DNA of 64,000 bases from contig NC_081405.1 in assembly GCF_030272615.1 (NCBI RefSeq), positions 152,066,113-152,130,112 on the forward strand, in the 5' to 3' direction. Origin of the DNA: Cryptomeria japonica (Eukaryota > Streptophyta > Pinopsida > Cupressales > Cupressaceae). A program made the position numbers and the translations under genes. The notes beneath the pieces are model-generated. The model was not told the origin of the DNA. It searched no databases and worked only from the letters and a program-made list of their open reading frames with translations. Positions 33,408 through 45,886 of the stretch are shown one piece after another. Position 1 is the first letter of the stretch; each line of letters opens with the position of its first letter.

Positions 33408-33461
33408 CTGGTGCCTCAGAACAAGTCTAACAACTTGAGGAAGATCCTGTATTAGGAATCC

Positions 33462-34565
33462 ATGGAGATCAGTTTGAGGAAAGAACTTGAAGTAGCACTT
33501 GAAGACTATGATGCTGAAAGATTGAAGAACATGAAGCTGCAAGATGAGCTAAGATCTGCAAAGGAATTCATCTTTACTCTGCAAGAGAGGTTGTCATCTG
33601 TGCAAGCCAAAAGGAAAGAACTCTGTGATTAATTACAAAATCAAGATGATGAAGAAAAGAATGCTCTTAAGGATCTATGTCAGAAGTTGTGTTAGGAAAA
33701 TGGTGTCATGAAGAATGAAATGCAAGCCCTAACCATGAGGATGTTCAAGGAGATTGAAGACCGAAAGAAGAATGAAGAAAATCATGTCAAATCTTTGAAA
33801 GATAGATTTGAAGAATGCATTAGGTTGGCACATGAGAATGATATGTTCATAACTGAATTAGTACAATCTCAGAATAATGAGCAAGAGTTGGAAAGAATGA
33901 TAACAATCCTAAGAGATGATCTAGATTCTATAAATGAGTACAAAGACAAGTTCAAGGCTAGTTTTGCAAAGCTTGATGAATTATTGAAGAATCAAAGGGT
34001 CAATGGAGACACTAGAGGCCTTGGATTTGAGCATGGACAAAGCTCCAGTACTGTAAATCAGGATGATACATCTGGTCAGAAGAACAATTAGGAGAATCCA
34101 CCAGTCAATTGGAATCAGAGGTCATCGGTAAGACAACCCAATGCACATAAATTTAATGGTAGATGCCATGTTTGTAATAAGTTTGGTCATATGGAAAGTC
34201 AATGCAAAAATAGAGTCAATCGGAACAACAATTCATTTACCAATCAGTGTTTCAATTGCAAAAAGTATAGTCATAAGACCGAAGATTGTAGAATGAATGT
34301 AAAATGTCATGCATGTGGAAAGTTTGGACATATGGCTAATCAATGTAGGTCAAGGAATAATGAAGGTTACAACAAGGAAATTGAAAAGTACAATGTCACT
34401 TGTTATGCATGCAACAAAGTAGGACACATTGCTAAATTTTGCAGAAGCGAGAACCTATCGATAGGAAATGACAAATCCAATGAGAAGGGAAAGCAAAAAG
34501 TTGATGATATCCGGAAGGAGCATGAGAAGAAGTGGATTAGAAAGTCCAAGGATCAACCGACATAA
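33462..34565 (+). pseudogene. Element B gag (coiled coil and four zinc knuckles)
   Basis: It starts at ATG 33462. A long charged, heptad-like region (LEVALEDYDAERLKNMKLQ onwards) runs to about 34000, followed by a GDTRGLGFEHGQSS segment and four knuckles: CHVCNKFGHMESQC, CFNCKKYSHKTEDC, CHACGKFGHMANQC and CYACNKVGHIAKFC. All but the second keep the full CCHC pattern with Gly-His. Stops near 33631, 33694 and 34090 break the frame, one of them between the coil and the knuckles. The UBN2-type domain of the element C gag is not visible. Gag builds the particle and binds RNA; this copy is inactive. Confidence 0.85.
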
Positions 34566-34766
34566 TCAAATACCCCAGATGTTCATCCAGCAGAACAAGG
34601 TGTTCCTGCACTAACAACAGGAAACTCATCATGTAAGTAAGGTATTAGCCTTAGGGGGAGGTAAATTGATGACGAATCTTGCATTTCCCCCAGTAGTGGT
34701 CTAAAAGCTTGTTTCAGACATTGGAGAAGTCAATTTGAAGGTTAATCGACAAATATTTTTTGGATC

Positions 34767-36107
34767 TTGAATCTGGTTTGGTTTATCGGTAAGACACCTA
34801 ATGAGTTATGGTTTGGTCATACACCTACAATTATGTACTTCAAAATCTTTGGTAGTAAATGCTATATCAAAAGAGATGATTCCATTGGAAAGTTTGATCC
34901 TAGATGTGATGAAGGGATATTTCTTGGTTATTCAACTGAAAGCAAAGCATATAGATGTTATAACAAAAGATTGCAGATAATTGTGGAGAGTGCTAATGTC
35001 AAGGTGGATGAGAAGTACAGAGGTCAAATCAGAACTTATGAAAGAGAATCAGAAGTGGAAATGATCATAACTGATTTGGTAGTGCCTGCACCGGAACAAA
35101 ATGTTGAACTGGTTACCTCGACAGTATTAGAAAATTCAATAGTAATTGAAGATCAGAGCAGAGAAATATAAAGTCATAAGACTCCTAGGTATGTAAGGTT
35201 GAATCATTCAGAAGATCAGATCATTGGAGATAAGAGAAAAAGAGTGATGATAAGGAGAAGATTGGCAGCTGAAGAGGTATGCTTAATTTCTCAAATTGAA
35301 CTAGCATCAGTAGTTGAGGCATGTAAGGATGAATGTTGGATGAAAGCTATGGAAGAGGAATTGGATCGGATAGAAAAGAACAACACATGGAATTTAGTTC
35401 CCTAACCTAAAAATAAGAATGTTATTGAAACTAAATGGGTTTTTAGGAATAAATTGAATGAAGATGGACAAGTTGTGAGGAACAAGGCTAGATTGGTTTG
35501 AAAAGAATATTCTCAGAAGGAAGGAATTGATTATGATGAACCTTTTGCTCTGGTATCAAGGATTTTCAAATATTTTCAAGGAATAACTGAATATGGTTTG
35601 TGGTATCCTAAAGATGATGACTTTACACTATGTGCATATACAAATGCAGATTGGGCTGGAGATATAGATGACCAGAAAAACACATCCAATGGAGTTTTCT
35701 TTCTTGGAAAGAAAATTGTTTCATGGATCAGCAAGAAATAGTCATGTACTTCTTTATCTATTGTTGAAGCTGAGTATGTTGTTGTTGCTACTAGCTGTAC
35801 ACAAGTTCCACTGATGAAGCAAATGTTGAAATATATAAGGGTAGATTGTGATGAATCAATAGTTATTCATTTTGATAACTCTGCTGCTATTGACATATCA
35901 AAGAATCTGGTATTTCATTTTAAGACAAAGCACATATCAATCAAGTATAACTTTTTGAAGGAAAAGGTAGAAGCAAATGAAGTCAGATTGGTTTATGTGA
36001 ACACTAAAGAGCAAATTGCAAACATCTTCACTAAGCCTTTGCCCAAGGAATTATTTGAGTACTTTAGAGACAGATTGGGGGTCTTTGCCCCTCCAGTAGA
36101 GACTTAA
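34767..36107 (+). pseudogene. Element B pol remnant: integrase C-terminus, RT start, RNase H
   Basis: 34767-35171 matches the C-terminal part of Copia integrase (GKTPNELWFGHTPTIMYF, FGSKCYI, EGIFLGYS). 35199-35550 is the start of reverse transcriptase (EEELDRIEKNNTWNLVP, KWVFRNKLNEDGQVVRN), with stops near 35403 and 35501. At about 35565 it jumps directly to the RNase H region (YGLWYPKDDDFTLCAY, WAGDIDDQ, SKTKH-like motifs), ending APPVET at 36107. The RT active-site region is deleted. Comparison with element C places the deletion precisely, because the flanking residues match C. Confidence 0.88.
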
Positions 36108-36524
36108 GTGATGCTAATTAACATCAGTCCGATATGCATTATCAAAACTATCATTCACTCTGAATTGATGAGTTGGTGCTACTACTTGGGGGGGGGGGGT
36201 AGTCAGTTGTGTGGTTTAGAGGATCTATGGTTTTTCTTTGATGTTTATGTCAGATTTTTGGCATTGATGTCAAAGGGGGAGAGATATACATGTGAAAAAT
36301 AGAGCTTAACAGAGATATCAGTCAAAAGGGGGGGGGGGGACATAATTTAAGATTGGTTGTATCCCACTAGGGGAGTTTGGTATAGGTTTATGGATGGTTA
36401 ATTGGTATAGAGAGCTTCATTGATATATTATTTGTGGGAGATTGTTGGATGTCTTCCATTCGTGGAGACTTGTTTGGCATTTCTTGGCATTTGGATGTTT
36501 TTCACATCTAGTGTTGCCATCAAT

Positions 36525-36539
36525 ACCAAAGGAGGAGAT
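36525..36539 (+). other. Polypurine tract of element B
   Basis: ACCAAAGGAGGAGAT directly before the 3' LTR. G-runs near 36188-36199 and 36330-36340, in the untranslated stretch before it, are typical of these elements. Confidence 0.75.
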
Positions 36540-37733
36540 TGTTGGCAATTTGGAGGAATTGATTATGTGTTGCATTGATGTCAACACTAGCTTGTTTGGT
36601 TTTCTACTGGGTTCCAGTAGAGTGGTTGGATTGTGATGTTGATCTGGAGACCATCTTCGATAGTCTCTGGTACGTTCAGTTTGGTGGAATTGGTTCGGTT
36701 AGGTCATTCATGTACATGTCACATTTAGTTGGTTTGAGATTTGGTGATCCAGAAGCTATCATGTGTTCTAGTAAGCCTTTTGGTTATCGGTAAGGGTTTT
36801 ACCGGCAGAGCTTTGTTGAAGATCTTTTGATGGATTCGATAAGTGGTGTTGGTGCGGCTTCTAGAAGGTTCTCAGGATGCTAATGGTTATCATGTTCGTG
36901 TTCTAGTTGATCGGTGGTGTTGCATTTGGCTTATGGCAACCTATTTTAGGTCCGGTGTTATTCTATGTTATTATCCTAGGTTATGGATTGGTTTATGTAA
37001 CGCGTTGGTGGATGCTCCTGATGTGTTACCAGTTGGATTTATTGTTTGGCTAATGTTGTTTCGGTCTCTGGCCGACTTGGGATATCATTGGTTTGTGGGT
37101 TTATGTAATGGAATTATTGCATTATCTTTTAGGTGGCTGACCTAATTGTTTAGATCCCGGGTTTGTATAAATATGATGTAAGATCTCTTTGTAGATCACG
37201 ATCATTGATGGGTTATGGGATTATTTGTGTGCGAATAAAGTTGTAATCATATGCAGAGGTTTTGGTTGATCATAGGTGATCGAATTGGGTTTGTGTAAGA
37301 GGTTTAAAACCTCCAGTATTAAGCTTAACCAGAACTGTACTTAGGCATAACAGATGTTTTTCTTGTAGTTCAATCTTCTTTTTGGATTGTAGTCCGAAGA
37401 TTTCTTGTAGTCAGTGAGGATCCTTTTATGATGAGAAGTGCGCTCTAGGCAGTGTGCCTTCCTACATGTGCAGGCCGCCTATACGTAATATTTATTCATC
37501 TGATCAGTGGATAGATATTGTGGGTCTCCAATCCCACTGTGGTTTTTCCTCTTTGAGGTTTTCCATGTATAAACCTTTGTGTTATGGTGTTGATCTTTGT
37601 GGCTGCATTATTACTTGTTGTTATTTTCTTCTATGTATATTGGTTGCTAAGTTGTTGTGATAATAAGGTTAAAATTAATCATACCAGGAGAACAATAATT
37701 CACCCCCCCTCTTAGTGTTCTTGGATTCCAACA
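36540..37733 (+). repeat. 3' LTR of element B
   Basis: 1194 bp, TGTTGG to CCAACA, aligned along its length with 32194-33393. Most visible differences are C/T and G/A changes, as expected from deamination of methylated C. Confidence 0.9.
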
Positions 37734-38661
37734 AAAATAACATGATTGAAATATAAATCCATAACAAACATGTGAGAGCCTATCAAGAAATACCGAACCC
37801 TACCACTCGTTTGCACAGGATTTGTGTTTCCTATCTACCCTAGCACTAAAAACAGATCAAGAGAGTTCCTTGACTTATTCATTATAGACAATATCTACCA
37901 TGAGCTGAAGAAAATAAAATGAAACACACAAAATATAGTGAAAACAAACCTAAAATTTCATAGATCTCCTAAATACGATATAGTTAGCATTGCAGGGCCG
38001 AGAAGAAAGAGAGGAATAAGTGAAATAGTTTCGTTAATCTATAGAGTAAAGACTGCTAGTTATGCAAAATCCGGAGATCAAAATACCTTAACATGCAACT
38101 TGAATGAAAGAAAATAGGAATGTTAATCTGTAGTAAAGAAAAGATATACATATCATTGAAAAAGGAAAGTACAACAAGTAGTATTAAAAGAGGAAAAGGG
38201 TAAAACTAGAAATGTATATGAAAATATTCTAGAATAAATATATATATATATAATGCATATAAAAACATAAGACAAAAGTTAGAAAAGTAAGCAAAGCAAG
38301 TTTTCCAAAGAGAATATCTAATCCTCCTCTCCGCCAGACATTATTTCTTTGCTTACCTTCTCCAGAGGTTATTTTGCAAGAGACTAGGTCAGATTAGTAT
38401 AACTATATCATATATATCATCCATTAAAATAGTAACATATCTTGTCCTAATCACAGAGAAAAAAACACTATAGTAAGTTTTAGCTTCAGTAGTCCGACTG
38501 CTTATGGGCTAATAAAACACATCTGTCCTATATATAACATCCTTTAAACACCAAAAACAAAGAAAATCCAACCCATGAGTTCAAATATAGTATCCTACAT
38601 ACAGAAAACCTACAAATCTAGCCACTATCCAGGAGGAAGCACAAAATACCTAACTCATGCC
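37734..38661. other. Non-coding stretch
   Basis: AT-rich, with a TA run near 38240-38254. It may continue the LINE-like relic interrupted by element B. No gene was recognised. Confidence 0.45.
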
Positions 38662-39317
38662 CTAGAAATATGAGGAAGCGAGCTTCCCATTCTTCTGAAG
38701 CTTGCCCTCCTCACTTTTTGTATTATCAGAGGGTTCACCCTAGCTTAGCGTGAAGGCATTTGGAATCTCCTCTTCTCCTAACTCAGCTTAAAATCCTTCC
38801 TCCTTTAAGTAGATGGTGAACCATTTCTTGCATATCGACCGCTTAATGTGCAGAGACCACATCAGAAAGTTGAGGTTGTGTTGCATGACCGACCTCCTTG
38901 CTGCAAATTTGTCCTCGTCTTCAACCTCCAAGATTGGAAATCTTGACACTGGTTTATTTTTCCACATAAACCTATCATAATGCTTTGGTTTTGGCATGGT
39001 AAGATCTTTTGCCACATTAACTACCAACCTATCCAATTCTCCCAAACGGTCCTTCTTGAACACATTACAACATATTTTTTCACCACCTCTTTGTCATGCT
39101 CAAAATGCATAGCCATCGCTAGAAACATGGCTTCTATATCTGAGTTAGCCCTTGTCCTATCCTCATTATTGATATACTCTTCCCCTGGAGTCTTCCTAAC
39201 TGCCGTAATAACTAGGTCATGAGGAAAAACAAGGATGCCTTTCAGCCTATCGTCCTTAATTTCTCCTAAGAATGCCTTTTGTCTTTTCAAACCTCTCAAC
39301 CTCAGTGGTGTATCCAT
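38662..39317 (-). pseudogene. Unidentified protein frame, frameshifted
   Basis: Two minus-strand frames overlap and together make one protein-like sequence. From ATG 39317 the first reads MDTPLRLRGLKRQKAFLGEI and onward to HFEHDKEVVKKYV near 39060. The second phase continues FKKDRLGELDRLVVNVAKDL to WFTIYLKEEGF, with a stop at 38788, and then an acidic tail to 38662 through one more in-frame stop. Composition is protein-like (mixed charged and hydrophobic, many Lys/Glu). No motif of gag, pol, transposase or a plant enzyme is visible. It may be an accessory ORF of an unrecognised element or a gene fragment. Confidence 0.4.
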
Positions 39318-40093
39318 ATTGCAATTTTACAATGGCAAACTCTTAACCAAGACTTAGCTAAGGCTCAAGGAATTCACATACATCTAGAGTGGAATTGTTT
39401 CCTACTCTTAAATAGAGCAATTTGAGAAAAAATCGCCGCCTCTACAATCATGCAAACTAAATTTGTAATCAAGAATGCTACCACTTCACAAGAAAATCAT
39501 GCAGAATAAGCGTCCTTTCCCATCTAGTTTAATGTGAAGTGTCAGATGAAGATATGTGCGAGACAAATTTTCTTAGGTTGAAAATGATGAAATCTTCCTC
39601 CAAAATCATTCCTAGATAAGTCGGCGATAAAAATTGTCACCAGCTAAGCTCTACTAACCTCGGTACTAAAGGCAATCATTGAGAGGATTCTAATGACGTG
39701 CACGTTTAACAATAACCAAGAACAATCAAATATAATTAAAGTTCATAGACATTTATACATATATTAAAACATTTATCCTAAGTAGAGTGTGCGAGTATAG
39801 CTAAGTGGAGGCAGAAACTTCATATCTGATCGAGCTACTCAAAAAATTATTAAGATGACATCATAGGCTTAATGATATCACGAAATCATAGGCAAATGAC
39901 TAATGTAACTAGGGAGAAAGGGAGGACAAATATTAATGTATATTAATATTTTAATAGCTTGTGTAGATTACAAAATACAGATAAATAAATAAATACATAC
40001 ATACATGAATATCTATACAAATTTTAATATATGAAAATGCATACTTATATATATATATCAATATGATTGCATCTATATATATTTATATATATG
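39318..40093. other. Non-coding flank with TA/TG-rich end
   Basis: No gene was recognised. The last 130 bp are AT dinucleotide-rich and form the insertion site of element D. Confidence 0.5.
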
Positions 40094-40256
40094 TGTGCAG
40101 GGAAGTGTGGAATCTACAAAAGAGAATCAAACAACATCAAACACACACATGAAACATTATGTTAGAGTTAGAAATCAAAATAGAAACTAAACTAAGTTAG
40201 CTTCAAAATCAAGAACCCCAAGAATGTCTCATGTTCCTCTATCTCCAAGGATCTTC
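40094..40256 (+). repeat. 5' LTR of element D, first part (before element C)
   Basis: Matches 57081-57243 nearly base for base (GGAATCTACAAAAGAGAATC, AGTTAGAAATCAAAATAG, CTCCAAGGATCTTC), then is cut by element C. Confidence 0.92.
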
Positions 40257-41312
40257 TGTTGGTATTTTGGTATGGTTTTGTCATTGATATAAACACCTAC
40301 TAAACACTTATTAACTCTAGCACTTTGGAGAATCAACAACATTCACCGGCAAGCAAGTGACTCATGCACAGTCACCGGTATCTGGTACACCGACAAGATA
40401 CAATGATCACCGACACTTGGAACAATATGGAAAACACTTGGTTAGGTCGAAGACATCGTGTGGATACTTTGTCTTGAAGTTTTGTTTATTGGTACATTAG
40501 CATTTGCATATTTGTTGTTACTGACAAATAGGTCCAGGTTACACCGACAGGTTTATCTTTTCCAGATCAGCACGACACGCAATGGAGATGATTAATTATT
40601 GTTGTAAATGCATTAAGCCAACATGTTCAATCGGTTATTGCATCGGATATTGTATTATTTGTAAAATGTTTTATTGTAATATCTTATAGAGCCAACCTAC
40701 TAAAATTGGTCTTAGGTTATGGTATAAATGTAAGATCTTATTTGTAAGATCAAATGTGGAATGCAAAAAAGGATTGTGTGAAGGTATATGCGAGAATAAG
40801 CAGAGCTATACATGCAGACATCACTTGAAGATTGAAGGAGGGTTTTTGTGAAGACAATCAGAACTACACCGGTACCGAATCTAGCATATGAAGATGCTAT
40901 TTTGTGCAGTACATTCTTATTGGATTTAACCATCCAATTGTAGTCAGCGTGACTCCCATTTTGTGATTGAGCAGTGAGCTCTAGGCGCTTGGCCTTTCTG
41001 CATGTGCAAACCCCATTTATGTACACTTACTATCTACAGTAGTATCATCTGATTGTGGGTAAGGTTTCCCACCGTGGTTTTTCCCCTTATAGGGTTTCCA
41101 CGTACAAATATTGGTGTTATGTGTTGTGGATGACTTTGTCTTTATGTTTCATGCACTAATCCTTACCGGTATAGCAATTAACTATTAAAACTGTCTATCG
41201 ACATATTGAACTCATTTACTGGTATTAAGTATTAAGTTGGTTAAGTTGTTTTGGTTTGAATTTATTTGACAACTGATTCACCCCCCCTCTTAGTTGTCTC
41301 CGGGACCTAACA
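40257..41312 (+). repeat. 5' LTR of element C
   Basis: TGTTGGTATTTTGG to CCTAACA. U5 block CACCGTGGTTTTTCCCC...GGGTTTCCACGTACAAA at about 41070-41107; C-run at 41280-41287. Confidence 0.93.
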
Positions 41313-41314
41313 AT

Positions 41315-41326
41315 TGGTATCAGAGC
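41315..41326 (+). other. Primer binding site of element C
   Basis: TGGTATCAGAGC, a perfect match to the plant Copia primer site, two bases after the LTR. Confidence 0.92.
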
Positions 41327-41368
41327 CTAGTCCGCTTTTGCAGAAGTTTAACAGCTTGAGGAGATCCA

Positions 41369-42385
41369 ATGTCTACTAACTATTTCAGAAAGGACAGTCC
41401 TAAACTTGATGGAACCAACTATGGCATATGGAAGATAGGAATGGAGACACATCTAAATTGCATTGGAAAGGACATCTGGGATGTTACAAAGAATGGTTAT
41501 ACTGTTCCTACTTAGAGTTAGCCCACTCCACCCAACTTGACTAAAGATGAGGAAAATGATTGCAAAGTAAGATAAGCACTTTTGAGTGCATTATCATATC
41601 AACAAATCATGGGACTATTAGATAGGTCTACTACTAAAGCTATTTGGGATCATTTGGAAACACTGAATGAAGGAGATTCCACAGTCAAAATTACAAAACT
41701 TGAAAGCTTCTGGGTCAGGTATGAACATCTAAAAATGGAAGAAGATGAAAGGATTTATGCTTTTATGGAAAGAGTAAATGAGATTGTTTTGGGTATTAAA
41801 TGTTGTGGAGGAACCTTAAGCGAGGATGCAATTGTTTCAAAAGTTTTAAGAGGATTGCCACCGGCATATAAAATGAAAGTCACTGCTATAAATGAGTTAA
41901 GAACAATGCCTAATACATCAGTAACTAGGGATACATTGATTGGGAAACTTTCAGCTTTTGAAATTGAAGAATTTGGTCCTGTTGCGACTATAAAGACAAA
42001 TTTGGCCTTTAAAGCATCAACATCATCTGCTCCATCATTTGACAAATCTGATTGGAAAGTCTTTTATGCAAGAGAACTTGAAGAAATCAAGAAAGAAAAT
42101 GAAGAACTTGAAGCACTATTTGCAAGGAAAATACCTAAAGGTCCAGTTGGAAGTAAGTATGAAGGTAAAGCACCGTTTAAATGTTTTAACTGCAATAAGA
42201 TTGGTCATATGGATTCAAGATGCCCTGATAGACATGCTAGACTAAGAGAAGAAGCTAGAAGAACATACAAGCCTAACCCTGAATATCAGAGATACATATT
42301 TAAGAAGAATAAAGACAAATCTTGTTACATTGCTGATGAAGGTGTGAATGATGATTCTGATGAGGATTCGACAGACAATGGATGA
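41369..42385 (+). pseudogene. Element C gag (UBN2 type)
   Basis: It starts at ATG 41369 with a typical Copia gag opening (PKLDGTNYGIWKIGMETHL). Three stops at about 41515-41577 break the N-terminal part. From 41582 the frame is open: AIWDHLETLNEGDSTVKITK and LRGLPPAYKMKV belong to the UBN2 gag domain. One zinc knuckle, CFNCNKIGHMDSRC, follows and then a Lys/Arg-rich and acidic tail. This is the standard Copia gag and differs from the coil-rich gag of A, B and E. Confidence 0.9.
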
Positions 42386-43915
42386 GTTTTTGTTGCTATA
42401 ACAGAAGATCAACTGACACCTACTGCTCAATTGGTAGAACAGGCCTTGTCAGCTAAAATTGAAGTAAAGGATGAATGGATCATTGATTCTGGATGCTCAC
42501 ATCATATGACATGAGACAAAGGTAAATTCTTGAACTTTCAAGAATACAATGGAGGCTTAGTGAGATTTGGAGATGACAAATCTTGTTTAATCAAAGGTAA
42601 GGGTACAATATCTCTTGATGGTAAGCATAACACTGACAATGTCTACTATGTTGAAGGATTAAAGTATAATCTTTTGAGTGTTGGTCAATTAGTTGAGAAA
42701 GGATTTCAGTTACAATTCAAAAATGGAAAATGCAAAATCATGAATAGAACTCGTTTGGAAATTACAACCGGTAATCATACTAGAGGTAATATCCTTCATT
42801 TGAATAACAATGAAAATACATGCTTAATTGCACATATTGATGAAATTTGGTTATGGCATAAGAGACTTTGTCATGTAAAATTTGATTGCATGGTTAAAAT
42901 CAGTACTACTAAGGTAGTTAGAGATTTACCTAAAATTGTGAAACCTCACAATATAGTATGTAAGGAATGTCAATTTGGAAAACAAGTTAGAGCTAGTTTC
43001 AAAAGTATTCTAGAAAAATCTAATAATGCTCTTGATTTGATTCACACTGATTTATGTGGTCCAGCTAGAACTAAAAGCTTACAAGGTGATAGATATTTCA
43101 TGCTAATCATTGATGACCTAGAATGTGTTGGGTTAATTTTCTAAGAGAAAAATTTGAAGCACTGGGAAAGTTCAAACTATTCAAAGCAATGGTTGAAAAT
43201 GAAATTGGTAAGAAAATCAAATGTTTAAGATCAGATCAAGGAGGAGAATTTACATAAGGAGTTTAATACATTCTATGAAGTAAATGGAATCAGAAGACAA
43301 CTATCAGCACCTCGGACACCACAACAGAATGGAGTTGTTGAAAGGAAAAACAAAACTATCTTGGATGCAACAAGAAGTATGTTATCAGAAGAAAACCTAC
43401 CACACGTATATTGGAGAGAGGCAGTTAGTACAACGGTCTATACATTCAACAAAGTTCACATCAAAGGTGAAACTGGTAAGACCCCTCATGAACTATGATT
43501 TGGTAATACTCCTACTCTTAAATATTTCAGAATTTTTGGAAGTAAATGTTATATCAGAAGAGATGAGTATATTGGCAAATTTGATCCTAGAAGTGATGAA
43601 ATAATATTTCTTGGTTATTCATCTAAGAGCAAGACACATAGATGTTTTAACAAAAGATTGTAGAAAATTGTTGAAAGTACAAATGTAAAAATTGATGAAC
43701 AATTCAAAGGAACTTCAAGGTATATAGACTCTGAACCGGCAACAAATTTTTTGACAAATGAACCTACATTGAATCCACCAGTACAGAATGAAGATCCAGT
43801 TACCCCGGTATCATCTGAGGATTCCACAATAACTGAGGAACATCAACAAACAAAGACACCCCGATATGTAAGACTGAATCATTCCGAAGATTAGATAATT
43901 GGAAACAAGTTTAAA
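42386..43915 (+). pseudogene. Element C protease and integrase, broken
   Basis: Protease: EWIIDSGCSHHMT has the catalytic DSG. Gag-pre-integrase: IWLWHKRLCHV and CKECQFGKQ give the HHCC zinc site. The integrase core starts HTDLCGPARTKSLQGDRYF...IIDD, then jumps at about 43118 to a segment resembling later core sequence. PRTPQQNGVVERKN carries the final catalytic Glu. The C-terminal part has GKTPHEL, IFGSKCYIRRDEYIGKFDP and FLGYSSKSK. Several stops (near 42512, 43142, 43255, 43497, 43662 and 43893) and shifts break it. Confidence 0.88.
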
Positions 43916-45508
43916 TGAGTTATGACAAGAGGAAGATTGGAAAATGAAGAGGTATGTCTTATTTCTCAAATTGAACCATCATCTGTTAATGTGGCATGTG
44001 AAGATAAATTTTGGATTAAAGCTATGGAAGAAGAATTAGAACGAATTGAAAAAAATAACACTTGGACATTAGTTCCCCGACCTAAAGATAAAAATGTAAT
44101 TGGAACCAAATGGGTATTCAGAAACAAACTTAATGAAGATGGTAAGGTTGTCAGAAATAAATTAAGACTAGTGTGTAAGGGATATTCTTAGAAGGAAGGA
44201 GTTGACTACAATGAAACCTTTGCACCGGTAGCTAGAATTGGGGCAGTCAGATTATTTTTGGCTTTTGCAGCACACAAGAACTACAAAGTATACCAAATGG
44301 ATATTAAATATGCATTTTTGAATGGAGATCTTGAAGAAGAAGTGTACATTGAACAACCTAATGGATTTTCTTTGACAAATGACAATAATATGGTTTGTAG
44401 GTTAAGAAAAGCTTTGTATGGATTAAAACAAGCTCCAAGAGCTTGGTATGCAAGATTGGATAAGTATCTTTTGAAGATTGGTTTTACTAAAGGAAATGCA
44501 GACAACAATTTATACTATAAAGTGACTAATGATGACATCTTTATTATAGAAGTATTCATTGATGATATAATCTTTGGAGGAGAAGATGGATTATGTAAAG
44601 AATTTTCTATTAAGATGCAGCAAGAATTTGAAATGTCTATGATTGGAGAAATAAAATTTTTTTTAGGATTGCAGATTTCACAGACTGATAAAGGTATATT
44701 CTTGAGTCAATCCAAGTACTTAAAAGAGTTACTTAAGAAATTTGGGATGGAGAACTCTAAACCGGTAAGCACACCTATGACAACAAATGACAAACTATCA
44801 CTAAGGGATGAATCTACACCTGTTAATCCAACTAGATACAAATCTATGATAGGAGGTTTATTGTATTTGACACAAACCAGACCTGATATTATGAATGCAG
44901 TATGTGTTGTTTCAAGATTTCAAAGTAATCCTAGAGAAAATCATGAATCAACAGTAAAGAGGGATTTTTGGTACTTACAAGGCACTATAAATCTTGGATT
45001 ATGGTATCCTAGAAATGAAAACTTTGAATTATGTGCATACACAGATGCAAATTGGGCAGGAGATGTGGATGATAGAACATGCACCACCGGCGGAGCATTC
45101 TTTCTTGGAAACAGACTAGTTTCTTGGTTGAGTAAGAAACAAAGTTGTACATCTTTATCAACAACAAAATCAGAATATGTTGCAGTAGCAACGAACTGTA
45201 CACAAGTACTATGGCTTAAGCAAAAGTTGAAAGACATAAAGGTAAAATGCAAGGAACCTATTACTATCTATTGTGATAACACTGTAGCAATTGATATATC
45301 TAAGAATCCGGTATTACATTCTAAAACCAAACATGTTTCTATCAAACTGAATTTTCTAAGGGAAAATGTTGAAGCAAAGGAAATAAAACTGGTTTATGTG
45401 AATACTAAAGAGCAGATTACATATATCTTTACTAAAACTCTGCCTAAGGAGACTTTTGAATATCTCAGAGATCAGCTTGGGGTCATACCCCCACCAGTAG
45501 AGACTTAG
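43916..45508 (+). pseudogene. Element C reverse transcriptase and RNase H
   Basis: It opens with the Copia RT start (FWIKAMEEELERIEKNNTWT, KWVFRNKLNEDGKVVRN). A stop near 44189 follows, then an open 416-codon frame (44258-45508). The palm has QMDIKYAFLNGDLEEEVYIE, VCRLRKALYGLKQAPRAWY and the active site FIDDIIFGG (YVDD in most relatives). RNase H shows AYTDANWAGD, SKKQSCTSLSTTKSEYVA, IYCDNTVAIDISKNPVLH and the end PPPVET. This is the longest surviving piece of polymerase here, but upstream stops prevent a complete polyprotein. Confidence 0.92.
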
Positions 45509-45873
45509 GAAGTTGATGATTGTCATCAACCGGCTGAATTAATAGAGAAATCTTTTATTCCAGCTTTTATGGGAAGCTACTTCTTAGGGGGAGTAGTTGG
45601 TATACTAAATTGATTGGTATTTTGTATATGAACTTGGTTTTGTTGTAACTTTGGCATTTGATGTCAAAGGGGGAGAAATTGGTATGGAAAAACACAAGGA
45701 AAACACATGTTGCTCCTAGGGGGAGAGATTGTTGTTTGGGAGAGATTATTACTCTTTGTATTTGTATTTTGATTTCTGGTTATGATCTCTTTCTGGAGAT
45801 TGTTGGTTTTTGGTATTTGGCATTTCTGTTTTGGCACTTTGATGGTTTTTCCATCTTGTGTTGCCATCAATGT

Positions 45874-45886
45874 CAAAGGGGGAGAT
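45874..45886 (+). other. Polypurine tract of element C
   Basis: CAAAGGGGGAGAT directly before TGTTGG of the 3' LTR. Similar tracts occur in the untranslated stretch at 45586-45732. Confidence 0.85.

Larger units (their letters stand above)
32194..37733 (+). mobile_element. Element B: Copia element with large pol deletions
   Basis: A 5.5-kb unit with two well-matched LTRs (32194-33393 and 36540-37733), a perfect primer site and a polypurine tract. Flanking bases AAAAG and AAAAT may be a 5-bp target duplication with one change. Inside are a coiled-coil, zinc-knuckle gag like those of A and E, then fragments of integrase, reverse transcriptase and RNase H. Protease, most of integrase and the polymerase core are missing, so it cannot be autonomous. 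Confidence 0.9.

Noticed and set aside
44281-45252. Minus-strand frames across the element C polymerase
   Set aside because: Antisense shadows of the RT/RNase H frame.
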